From contig JABAKD010000108.1 of NCBI GenBank assembly GCA_012845835.1, forward strand, positions 722,001 to 786,000: a stretch of DNA of 64,000 nucleotides. The letters run 5' to 3'. Positions 32,401-45,100 of this stretch are shown piece by piece; position 1 is the stretch's first letter, and each line of letters begins with the position of its first letter. The position numbers and the translations under genes were made by a program. The notes below the pieces were generated by a model. It saw only the letters and a program-made list of their open reading frames with translations. It did no database searches and was not told the origin of the DNA. The stretch comes from Undaria pinnatifida. Lineage: Eukaryota > Sar > Phaeophyceae > Laminariales > Alariaceae.

Positions 32401-34758
32401 GCATGGGATGCCGCCAAGGTGTGTGAACGGGTGCATTATCAGCATCTCCAGCTACGGAGCAAGAACAACAAAAGCGTCGCGCGTACCGGTCATTGGCCGC
32501 TCTTAATGGGGCACAACAAGCCCCACGCGGCACAAGAACGCAGCAACTCGGAAACATTGCCAACCGCTGGGGGTCTCCTTCTGTTACAGCGGGCTTGGCT
32601 CGATGACGACGCGGCGATGACGCATGTCCGTGAAAACGAGGCGATAGGCAAGGGCCGCGGGAGATCAAACCATGGTAAGGCCGCCGCTGGTGCTACCGCC
32701 AGCGCGTTGGAAGCTGCGTTGGCGAAGGGAATACGGTACCACCCGGCTCCTATTGCACCCGACTCGGCAAAAACCCTCGAGAGGTTTAACGTTCCCCTCG
32801 CGGTCGTTCGAACTCTTCGGGAAGACGTTGTCCCAGAAGCTTACGCCCATGAGATCACCCTGATGAAGTACATGACCGACAACCGGATTGATCTGTCTCT
32901 CAACGATAGCATCAGCGAACTGCTCACGTCGGTGCTTGCGCCGAACCCGTTTCCGGCGCTAACAGCTAGCCTGGCCTTGGCTTCGATGGCCCATATTCTC
33001 CACGGCGTAGACGTCGACGGTATCAGCCGACTGCCGGCTCTGAAAGCGTGTAGGAAAGTTTCTGACGAGCGACCAGCTGCTCGAGATCGAAGAAAAGACT
33101 ACTTCGGAGCGAGGGGTACGGAAACGGGTATTTCGGTCTTCGGGTCGAAGCCCGCGCTGGTGGGCGTTGACGCCGACTTCACGCTTAGCTTGTTTCGCGT
33201 CCTACCCCCTATCGCTAGCTGGGTGTTAGATTGTCCCGAGGGTGGCAGCGACGTTGGTGTTGCGGTCGGCATTTGCGGATGCGCACAGCAACATGGGTCG
33301 CACAGCTACCCCAACGTGCCGTCCGAGGTGAACGTTGTCGTATCTTGCGTGTACGGCTACGACTTGCACGCCAGCGCAACGCCGGAAGAAAAGCTGTCCC
33401 GACACGCTGTCCACTGTGCAATCACAGCGCATGAAACCTCCTCTTTGCTGATTATTGGCCTGACCGTAACAACCCACGCTCACGGCAACATATCGTCTCG
33501 CGCCGCAAAATCGAAATATCGGTATCCGCTTGATGAGTTGTTAGCTGAGCCGCGAGAAGTTGAGGGCGAGTTATCTCAGCTCGCGCCCGGTGAAATCGTT
33601 CTAGAAGCGCTGGTGTACTATCCTATTTTGGTCGGAGGGGGGGCGATCATACCGCTCTCGATTCGGTTCGTTCTGACATCGGATGTAGAACAAGGCGGGG
33701 AACATGATGACCGTTTAGAAGCCACCTTGCTCTACGATTGTGCGTATTCCGCGTCGAGTGCAGCCAATAAGTTTTCCACGCGGAATTCCGAGCTATTGGA
33801 ATCTGGCAGTGCAGAGCGACATCTACAACACACAAGACGGTTAGTGCTGGATAGCGTGGACAAGCTAGAGTATCTTGAAGCGTACCGCTTGTTTCAGCAT
33901 CTTCGCGATCTACGGATAGTAGCGCCGGACGACGGGGGCACCCCCGTAGTACCCGGTACTGACACGGACAAGACGTGGCCCCACACAGCGCGAGACAGTT
34001 CGCCGGAGCGTGCCGGACGTTCTCGAGAAGAAGACGCATCTGTCGCGGCTGCTACCATGCGCATGCTAAGGGGTCCAGCTGGGCGAATGTACCACGCACA
34101 CAGATTGTTAAGCGTACTACAAAGTTTGCTGTCTCGGGATGATCTGTCACCCGAGACATTGGAGTTCCTGGAGGAGAGAGATGTTGGTGACCACGCTGAA
34201 TACTCCATTAATTACCTTCTCGACACACTCGCGGAGCAAACCATGGTGCGTTTCGAGGGAGCTGTCAAGTCTGTAAAGCTTTGCGCGCGTTTGCTCTTAG
34301 ACAACGTGCGCAAAATGCTGGAAATTGAAGGTTCTAGCGCCAGCACTTCTCGAACGGCGGGAACCAACGCAACTCGAGAGGCCGCATCTAAGCTGGTGAG
34401 GGGCGTTGTATCGATCTTGCATATTTTGCAGGTCGCAGTGGAGGCGGACACGCACCGATGCCACCCTCAAATGGGAGAAGCGTTTGGGCGGCTTCGCGAA
34501 GCTGAGAAGCGGGAAGGAAAAACGAAAGATGCTGCTGCCCATGTTGATCGGCGTGCCGGAGAGCCCTCGAAGAAGAAAAAGGGGGGGGGTGTAGCTAGTG
34601 ATAAAACGCGGAGAGAAAAGGTGGAGGAGAGCGGCGCTTACAAGCCAGCAAATGCAGTAAGCTCTAGTGGGGTCGGCTTGAGGCCTAAACATAGTAAGGA
34701 GCATGTTAAACTTCGGCGTCGTGGCTCCACTGGAGTTCGAGACCGGCCTGGAGTTTGA
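29470..34758 (+). CDS. Unknown protein, 1380 residues, five exons
   Basis: Exons 29470-29553, 29652-29859, 30224-30518, 30880-31044 and 31368-34758 join in phase (4143 bp including stop). The start sits in CCATGG and opens a lysine/arginine-rich leader (residues 1-25) that could be a nuclear signal. Exon 3 could instead end nearer 30510. I recognise no domain. Visible features are an acidic stretch (TNDDEEPE) near residue 460, long helical segments around 390-470 and 1150-1250, a strand-rich block near 900-1040, and a basic C-terminal tail of about 90 residues with KKKKGGG. There are no predicted membrane spans or signal peptide. The 3.4 kb last exon is uninterrupted and GC-richer than its surroundings, which supports coding. 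The gene is tail-to-tail with IF-2. Confidence 0.75.
30519..31367. other. Introns 3 and 4 of the 1380-residue gene plus the small exon between them
   Basis: Intron 3 is 30519-30879 and intron 4 is 31045-31367; the exon at 30880-31044 lies between them. An AT dinucleotide run is at about 30775-30787. A TACCAGGTA palindrome is at 31221. Nothing else is seen. Confidence 0.5.
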
Positions 34759-36125
34759 TGCGATGATGTTTGGTCGCAAAACGTTCGCACGGTGCGGGTA
34801 CGCAGGCATGTTATGTTTATTACCCCCGCCGTCCTTCACACAACCGCGGCGGACCCTACACTGCGTCTGGCATTGTTGATAGATATATAATATCGCCTAC
34901 GTACGCATTCGAAAAGCAAGCGATGGCCGTACAATGCAGGAATAAACTTGTACCTGGCAGTCACAATCGCCATTCATCGCCATGAGCACGCGAGCCCACG
35001 ACGACGAGTCATCATCTACTGCTGTCACATTGACAAACGCACCTTGGCAGGTGGCGAAAACACGAACACCTTCGTCTAAGAATACTATTAATATTAATAT
35101 TGCGAAGACGAATTTCGAGAGTGGTGAACATCTGCCGGTATACACCTCGTGCGGGCACAGGAGTTTTAAAAATCGTAGCCGCGAATGCTAAACGGTTAAA
35201 TGGTGCAAAACATTTGCCATTTTGCGTCTGTGCGCACATTGATCCGTCTACAACCTCTGACTGGCCGATGTCCCCGATCACAAGGCCCTGCCAGATCACA
35301 AGGCGCACACATTCACTCATGCACATCCTGCACTGATATCACAATGCCAACTTCTCCCCAACCACACTAATGTTTTCCTTGATGGAGCGTTGAGCGCTTG
35401 AAAAACAAGTGTCTGGTTCTAAGCAAGCGTACCACTACAGCAGCAGCAAACCAACAGGTCGGTGCGTAACACACCGAACCTCCTCTCTAATAATATCAAT
35501 ACACATATGCCCGTTTCCACATTGAAGCGGAAGGCGAACAGATGGCGACAGACAAAATTGCTCACTTTGCCCCACGGATATATAGTGGCCAGACTTTCGG
35601 CGTTCCCAACGCAAGTACAGCTCCCTCCAACATGAAGACATGCGTATCATACTAATACTACCCCCCACCAGCAGCGCCCAGGCATGACGGGGATGTCCGT
35701 ACCCCAGGAATCATACAACAATCTCCTACAGGAAATTAAGACACGAGGTCCGACAGACAGAAAACCCAAACATTTGGCAGGAAAATTGACGACACTCTGA
35801 GACGCGGGAGTAAAATTTCCCCAAGAGCCGCAAAGCCGCCTAACACACCGCATCACCCGACAACCAATCACTCCATGCATTACGCCAACCAATTCAAGCA
35901 GTCCAGCAATGCAACCTTTAGCCGCACGTACTGTGTATGTCCAAAAACCAAAGGCCACGAAAAAGCTGTTCAAGTCCGGCTAAGGCAAACATCCCATAAA
36001 AAACCAAGCAGCGTCCGATCTCTCTTTTGCCCCCGCCGGGCGCTGATTATCCAGCGGGCAGAGCGCGTGCTCACAACGGCAACCGCATCAAGCGCCTCTG
36101 ATTGTGACCTGTAACTGATGATAGA
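34759..36125. other. Convergent intergenic region (1380-residue gene / IF-2)
   Basis: Presumably carries both 3' UTRs. I see no gene, repeat or RNA structure that stands out. Confidence 0.5.
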
Positions 36126-39100
36126 TCACAGCTGCCGCTTAACCTCATCGACCTTGTAGCACTGAACCACGTCTCCCTCTAGGAAGTCGTTGAAGTCTTC
36201 CAGAGCCACACCGCATTCCTACAAGCATAAACGGTACAACGGGAGCGACTGGTGTGTGAGCGGGTGATTGTTTTCAACATGCCACTGTTCTACAGGTGTA
36301 GAGGGTGTCACAAAATACCCGAAGCCGACGGGCCAGTCCAACGCAGCGCTTGGAGCTAATATGACAGCACCTCGGACAGGACACCCGACATATACCAAGC
36401 ACAGTACAAGCTAAATAAAAAAATAGTACAACACAACACACACCTAAAACCAACCATGACATGCTCCAACAACAAATAGTTGTGTGTGGGGGGGACGATC
36501 AGAGACAGTCCACTAGCAATGTCGTAAACCGCAACATATTAGGTATACACCAGGTACGAGGTAGCCGAAACGCAGCAGCTGCATCGGGCTCTTCGTGGTC
36601 GGAGGGGACGAACAACCGCACATCTGCCTTGACTACGTATCGTATATCAACATATCGATCTTTCAGCAGCGCGTCACATAGCACACACATCGCCCGCCGC
36701 GTATCATACGGGCCCTTCTTTCTTCTAGCCGGACGCCATTTAGACTGTTTTTGCGACCAAAGCTAGATATCAGGGAACTGAGTGATTGTTAATGTGAGCA
36801 TATCATCATCGTCATCACAAGTGCGATCAAACTGCCTTCCATCACTATAACCACCAGAGCTGTGTATCATGGTGCCATCGGACCCAGACTCCAAACCAAG
36901 GGCCGGAAAAGACACCCTCCCGTCCAACAGAGTTAGAACAGGGTCAATACTGCCTGTGCAGCAACTGTATAATACAGCAGCAGCTCACCTTGTCCTTGGT
37001 GACCTCGCTGACCCGATCCTTATGGCGTCTCATCGAGGCCGCCTTGCTGCCTTCCGCCACGACTACATCGTCGCGCAACACTCGAAAGAGGTGTGTGCGG
37101 CTGAGCTTTCCGGAGGACACGGTGAGGCCGGCAACCGTGACGCTTTCCTTATTCTTGCCCGTCGTTTGGAACACCTTATGCGGCATGGTAACGGTACCAC
37201 ACAACACGACACCACACCAGCACAGCGGAGATACCAAGGCAACACGATAGCAGCGCAGTTAGACTTGCACCTGACAAAAAAAATCAAATCAGCACATAAA
37301 AATGGCGATGTGCTTTTGAACAAGCCCCACCTGCAGTGGTTACGTAGCGTTCGTGCTCCGTGCCTCCTTCATCAACCGCGTTGCCGGCTCTAGCCACTGG
37401 AATACTAGAAATCAAAGAGATTCTGGCCATTGGGTGTATTTAGGAGCTACTCTTGGGAATGCTCCACCAATCCTATCAACGAACCCAAGACAGCGAGGTG
37501 AGATGAGTCGCGGGAGTACGATCATGCATCGTTTTATGGTCCAAAGGCTCCAGCCGCTACAACATGGCGAACCCAGGTAGATGCAAAACACGGGGAACTC
37601 AGGGATATTTAACATGGTGAACCCAGCGATATTTTACAGCGTGTACGCAAGGAGAGTTCATACGGTGAACAAACTTCTTCCAACGTCGAGACTCGAAATA
37701 TGACAACTGATGATATACGTCGCGCACACGGCAAACAACTATGGCCCAGACGCCACACAACGCTCGCCAAGGCATGGACGCTGTGAGGGAAAATAAATCA
37801 GACGGCTGTCCCTACGCAATTTTCGCAGCATTTTTCTAAAAAAATCTCCATAAAAGCAAACAAAAACATAATCTCTTTCAGTTTCGGTGTTGGTACATTC
37901 AACGTTTCATCGAAGTACTAAGCACAGGGCGCATCATGACCAAGCCCGATCGGTTCTGCCATTACCTCCGGCGTTCCGAGATCTCTGCGAGCAGGGGTCA
38001 TGAATTAGTAGTTAATAGCGGAGGGATGCTCTGAGGGCAATATCCAAGGCCATTGAAAAAATGCCGCATTGCTGCAATACTAGACTAACATTACAACACC
38101 ATCAAAACAGTTCGAGTAGGACAGCACAAATACAATGACAACAATAGAGCGACCCACAGGAGAACAATTTGTTACACGAAGCTTGCACGCAAAGACCAGA
38201 TTCAGTGAAATCCTCGATGTCACAGCTGAGGAGTCCTTTCTATTTTTTAACAACACACTAACCTGCAAAGTTTTGGCTTCACCGAGGACAGTTTCCGTCG
38301 CCTCCACCTGCAAGAACTCGGACATGACCGTCTTCACATCGTCCAGGAACCGGTAGATCACGTCGTGGCTGTAGATCTGCACACCTTCCTTCTGTGCCAT
38401 CGCCTGCCAAGAAGGGCCCCCATTGGGTGGATCGACGGTTACAATTGCCGACTATACGAAAGAAAAACGTCACCACGCTAACCAACGCATGGCGACGCAA
38501 CACCAAACAAGTTGACTCCAGCTCGCCAAGGGGCTTGCCCATTGGACGGATCAACGGCTACAATTACCACTTTTAGGACAGACAAAATCTGCCATCGTAA
38601 CCAACGAAACACCAAATACAATGATTTCCAGCTCCGTCGTTCACTTTCTACCTTAACCCTTGCAGTTCCGCGGAAATAATCCCGCAGTACGCTCGAAATT
38701 TCAAGTAGTTGTCCCAAAAACGCGGGTGCAGGTCTAAGGGAGTTACTTTCAAAGCGATCCACTATTATTCTGTACTCATAGCTCTGATCCGCAGTGCAGT
38801 TGCTTACCTTGACTTGGGGCGGCACATTTCCGACGTTAAAGGCGAAGATGGGTGCTTTCGCAAGGGCGGCTGCCTCCACATCGGACTGCGTCACCGCCCC
38901 CAGCTCTGCTCTCACCAGCGTCAACACAACCTCCTCTTGCGGAACCTCGGTGATAACCTTATCGGACGCAACGGGCACGAGCGGCCGGTCAAAAAAAGAC
39001 GACGCAGAAAAGGACTTATCAGCATATACAGCCGTGGTCCCGCGATAGCTACGCATCCTTGAGTGCGGGACCCCAGTTAAGTCTGGTGAAAATCGCTCGT

Positions 39101-42100
39101 CACGACAAAATCTTACAGCGTATCGTACCGTCCCGCGATAGTTCGGGTTTCCAGTGTAATACGGGTGTTGCCATCTGGCAAGACACCGCACTAACGTTGA
39201 CCCCGACTCCAAGTAGAAACGTACTGCAGTCGCCGCAAGCTTATCACCCTCAGCCGGGGAAGGTGCTCATTGGGTCGGCGTAGCTTAGCCCTCAGACTCT
39301 TCACCAAAGGAGCCATCAAGCCATGCAGAGCGGGTACGAGTGACTCAAACCTAACACTCATTTCCCTGAACGTCAAGACGACTATATAAGCCAGATCGAC
39401 ATCCATCGCGCACCTGAGACATGGCCTCCAGCATCCCGAACCCCTCGGCCTTGAAAATTGCGAAGCACTGAGCGGGTCCGTGATCCTCGTCGTCGTCCTG
39501 CACCTCCGCCCGTTTAATGGCGTCCTCTGCCTCCTTCATGGCCTTGCTGGCCCACTCTTCGGCGGCTTTAGCGGCTGCCTTCGACGAGTCGTCGCGCCTA
39601 GACTTCATTGTCCGCTGCGAGGTAGATTTTGTTTCGTGTCGAGTATTTTGGCGTATTTCCCGTCATGGGTGCGCCGCGAAGGAACGACCGGATCGACAGG
39701 GACGGCGCGATTTAGATTACAGCTATTAGTGGGCTAGAGCTGAGTAGCGTAGCTGATATTTATCATAACATTAAATTTTGATACATTGTATACATGAATA
39801 GCATAAGCTTCACGAGACTAGTCGTAGGCGGAAAGAGTAGAGCCAAGACTAGAGCACTACTGTAGAGCGGATTCGTGTAGAAAATATAAAACCTAAGTAG
39901 CGATGACCTCACCACAGCCTCCCTCGCTTCGTAAAGCGCTTTTTCTCGTCTTCTCACGGCTGCTTGCGCAGCGTCTTTGAGTCGCTTCACCGCTTGCTCG
40001 CTCAACCGCTTGTCGCCCAGACTCTCCGCCTGCCACGTCGTCCGTCAAACGAAAATTGGCCAACATATAGGTTACAAAGTTTAGACTGTAGGCACAACGA
40101 TCAACGCGAAATGTCTCATTACAACACGAACGATCAAAGCGCACTCAGCACGAACATGCCTAGAAAAATAACACACTATCAAAGAGCAGTCAGCTACAGC
40201 AGAAAGACTTGTCGACACAAACATGTGCACGGCAGAACAAGAGTGACGCAGTAGTCGAGCCCTTGCTGAACGCCAAAAACTAAACAGAAATGCCCGCATA
40301 AAAAACGGAGGCAAATCGTAGTCGCGTCGACCAATGGTAGCAAATCCCAAGCTCTCACGTGCTCTTCGAGCTGCTTCAAGTGCTGCTGCTTCTTTCGTTC
40401 GGCTACGATAGCGCGTGCTTCGGATTCCGATTCCACTACCAACACCTCGTCTCCCATTCGAGGTAGTCCTGTCAGGGTAAAATTGAGCGGTCCACGAACA
40501 AGCAGGAAGTAGAAAGATCGTCAGAACCGAGGTCATTCCAAGCGTTTAGTTCAAGGTAAAAGGGCTCTTCTTGTACAAAGGATGGATCGCTTAAAAGCGT
40601 TCTCACCTCGAGTCTTTTATGGAAAGGTCTCTTGAGGTGCTAAAAGCTTTACTCCAAAACGCTGTGATATTTAGTCTTGTGTAAAAGGTTTATTGAACTG
40701 CGAACACTCTTTTGAATTAAAAATGTCTCATGTGTATTCTTAAAAACTGTCACGCCGGAAGCTTTTTGCCCCACTCAATGCCATAATCGTAAACAGGGCA
40801 AAGTAAGCACGGTGCAAACGCTAAGAAAAAGTAAACACGCTGCAGAGGACAAGACAAACGACGCACGCTGTTCATTCTGCACTGCAGCATTGTACCAAAC
40901 ATTACACCAAGTTACAATGTACACGCCAACGCCACGTAGGGTTGGAAAGCTCAAGCGCTGAACGCCATACCGAAAAAACAGCACCACCGCACAATCGCTC
41001 GTGTAGCTTGGAGCAACTAGAGTAGAGTGTGTGCCCACCTTTCATACCCACGATGCGAACAGGTTGCGCCGCGCACGCGTCCGTTACCGTTTTCCCGCAG
41101 CTCGTCATCAACCTGGAGAACAGGCGCATTGCATTACCAGACATAACATCAACATCCCGCAAAAAATCGCCGTCATCATTCCGTTCTTCGCTCACACGCG
41201 AGGTGGGGCACCCCACGCGTGCCGTGGGACACGACGAAGGGGTACCAGTTAAAATGTTGCATGTTAAAAGCAGTCGTGACACCAACACACAAAGCTGTAG
41301 CAAACGCAGTAGAAGGCGAAAAATTCGAGCAAAGCGCACCAAATACCCGGAAAAAGCGCCCGACCCTTGGCACCAATCCGTTCGCTTCTCCGCTAATTAT
41401 TGCTACCGCGACGGCGAGCCGTGCCTGACTGCCGCCGACCTACGCCCCACGCCCGATCTCTAAAGTGTAAACCGTTTACAAGACGGACGTATGATGCTAC
41501 CTAGTATAGATCATCTAGAAATCTAAATCCTAACTTTGGCGATAAAATATGTTGTCCGGGATTATACAGACCAGGGGTCTGTCTGCCCTGAAATAGGTGT
41601 ATCATATATATTTATATCACAGATCATCAACAGGGGTCTCATATCATCTGTCGGATGTGTGCAAGGTGTAACATTCAATCGGTTAGGCCCATTGCGGCAC
41701 AACAAGACACATGCAGAGCACGCAAAACGCCACATCGCATCCTCCCTCTCTGCTTCCCTATCCCTCCCTCCCTCCTGATTCCTGAGGTACAGCAGTAGCT
41801 CTACTACACGGCTGCAAGAAACCATCCCCGCCTGGTCGAGCGACTCCCTTTTCTCCGACCGGTCGAATCGGTTGAATCGGTCGAATCGGTGAGATCGGAC
41901 GAACATCGCCGAGCGTCTCCCCTTTTTCGTTCGGTCAAAAATATCGAAAGATGCCGCGCCATTTCCTTTCATCCGGTCGGTTGAACCAATTGAATCTGTT
42001 GCAACGCCCAGATCGGTCCAATATCGGCGAGCGAACCCCTATTTTCCGACAGGTCAAATCCGTCGAGTCTGTCGAACTCGCCGAGAAAAAAATATTCATT

Positions 42101-45100
42101 CCCCCGCCCGTCGAGTCGGTCGGATACCAGCGAGCGAGTCCCTCCTTTCCGACCAGTTCAACCGGCCGAACTGATTAACAAATGGGTCGGAATCGCCTAG
42201 CGACTCCTTTGTCCATAATTGAACGAATCGGTCGAAAATCGGACAAACGATCATTAATAATCGGATTTTGGTCTCACATGCGCACTTTGCCGTACTCCGT
42301 TCCGGCGACGACCACATCCCGAGGCTTCAGCCTGCCCCACGTCACCAGGACATCGGCCACAGCCCCCTTCCCCCGCACCACCGCGCTGTCCACTACAATT
42401 CCCTCTGCAGCTGTCTGCGAGCCCACCAAAAACAGGAAAAAAACACCGGGCAACGCAGCCACACAGAACGGCCAGACAATCAATCAAAGAGGGGAGGAAC
42501 GCAGCGAGGCAAAGACACGGAGCGATTAATCAATCGCCAAGAACGCAAACAAGTCGATGGCGTACGACGAGGAGTGTAACGATAACGTGCTCAGCAAACT
42601 GCGGGCAACGAAATGGTACGCATCGCTCATAAAAGTCGATGTAACCACAGCCTCGTTTCCCACGTTTCGCACCAACATGTTGCGCTGGTCACCGTTGGGT
42701 ACCGCCAAATACTACTGGTCGTCACTGGCTACTGCTGGTAAACGCTGTTTACCGCTAGATACAGCACCATACCGCATGTTACCTTCGGCTGCCGCTGGGT
42801 TACAGCTAGTTACAGCTGGCTGCCGTTGGGTTACAGCTAGATACTGCTGGCTACATTGGTTGGTTTAGCCTCCGGGACTGTTGGTTGCTGGTCCCACTGC
42901 ACGTAGCCCTTGTCGAACGCCGGGCTGTCCTGCCTCGTCCATGAGCTCGGTAGTCTAAATCAGCAGGGGTCAATCTACAGCAGTGTGAAATACCTGGTAC
43001 CAGTTGTACTCGTGGGGTATCTCGAAAACACCGCGGTACTCAAGCTGCAGTATGAATACCAAGGCATCTGCTACTAGGCGTACTGGAAAAAATAGCGCAT
43101 TGCGAAACACTTACGATACAAGGAAACGAATTCAGCGCTAGGAGAAGTTACCTCGCCATCTGCTCGGAGCTCCAATACTTCGGCTTGAAGGACTAACGTC
43201 TCCAATAAGTCATCCATGCCCTCCTGCGTCACGGCGGACACCTGCTCCAAATGCACATAAAAGGCGAACGGTACACAAAAAGGACGAGGAGTTGGATAAG
43301 ATTGCCATGCTCATCAGAATAGGCACGGCGGGCACCTGCTCAATACACACAAAACACACAAAAAAAGCGCAAACGGCACACAAAAACCACACCAAGATGA
43401 ATAAGATTTGCCATGCCCGCCAGAATAGGCTCGCTCTTGTATGGCGTGTCTTATGGAACACCCTCATCTCTTATCCTACACAAAAAACGCAGCAGGAAAA
43501 TCAGTACCTGGTAATACACAACGGAGAAGATGAGTTGACTAGTTTTGATATTTTATTAGAATGAAGAAGGTCAGCGAGGACAGACTGCAGCAGTGCAGGT
43601 CGATGAGGACGCTTGTTCGGCTTGCTATTCTCACCGGCACTATCGGCACTTCCCCCCCGTATCCCTCCGTAATGATCTCGTGCTCCAGCAGCTGACGGGA
43701 TATATTTTCGACCGCCTTGTCCGCGTCCACGCCGTAGCGATCTACCTGCATCAGCACACAGAAAACATGCACCCAAGGTGGAAAGGGGTTCAGACACTAT
43801 TGAAATAGGATGAAACAAATTGGTCGTACGATAGCGTCTTCGCAGCTTGCAAGGGCGACAGACCTGAACGCCAAGGGAGCGCATCAGCAATAGTCACCAC
43901 TACTGAAAACATCAACCCTGCGCTTGTCACGTTGTACCAAAAGTAGTTGCACTTGCAAAGGAGTTACGATGATGCAGCTACTGCAGTGCAATTGCATTTA
44001 CGACTGCACCTACAGCTACAGAAACAGAAACAGCCACAACCACAGCTACAGGGACACAAAATACACACTTGGAAGCATGTTTTGCGGAAAATATGAAAAC
44101 GTGGGTGGTGAAAGGCCATTCACGTTTGACAGGCTCGATGGCCCACTTCTATCACACCATATTACGAAAAAAGCACGAATTCAGCCGTCAACGTAAACGC
44201 ATCATACAACGCGGGGCGAGACAGCTGACCTTGGTGACAGCCACCACTGGCGCTAGGTTGGGGAACTCCTTCAGCAGCTGAAACACCTAAAACACACAAG
44301 GCCAAACAGCGGGCGCCGGGAAATACAGCAGGTAAGACTGTATGATGGTGCAATCGTCAGCAGGGGGGCACTCATTTCCTGCGTAACCGTAGTCTTCAGA
44401 CTAGTGTGGTATGTGGTATGTGGTATGACCCTCGCATCCCCACCATGCCGGGACGGAGCACGTCGGGTTTTTACCGACTAGTCAGCCATCGCGCACACCA
44501 AGCGCGCAGCGCCGTGAGGTGTTCGACTAGTCGCATGAATGGTGAGCAGGGCCGGGGGGGGCGGTGTGGGGGGTTGGCCATCATCAAAGAGTCACCCTAA
44601 AACTTGAAAATATTGGCATGTAAACCCTCCTTAACCCTTGTCCAAGTGGTAAAATGATCCTCATCTAATTCCAACTATCTCGCCCTCATAAAGGAGAGCG
44701 GTGCCAAAAGGACCAATTGACAGTCGCGTGATAAGGCAGAGAGCACACGCATTTACTTCGGTACGGCGTCAATGTTGACCCTTCGTAACGGTCGGTCGCA
44801 GGAGAAGAGATCATACACGTCTTAGTGCGAAGACGCCAAATCGGCGGCGACAAGTAACCCCCCTCCGCCACACCACACACCACATGTCACACACCACGCA
44901 ACACACGAACCGTTACCTCGATGGTCTGGGACTTGACACCGTCGTCTGCCGCAACAACGACAACGACAATGTCCGTAAGGCGCGACGTTGCGTGACGCAT
45001 CGATTTAAAGGCAGCGTGCCCGGGGGTGTCGAAGAACGTCACGGAAGTGTCCTTCACGTTCACCTGATGAACGAACGGCCAAGCACGCCGATAAGGGCAG

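Noticed and set aside
31369-34758. Treating the 1129-residue frame as a complete gene starting at 31369
   Set aside because: The first codon there is TTG directly after a TATATATAG acceptor, and four upstream exons join in phase.
36500-36700. Possible exon of IF-2 between the last two exons
   Set aside because: Exons 37174-36989 and 36218-36126 join in phase and match the family without extra sequence.
38478-39212. 244-residue minus frame as one exon
   Set aside because: Only 38957-38808 matches IF-2; flanking parts are intron with good splice signals.
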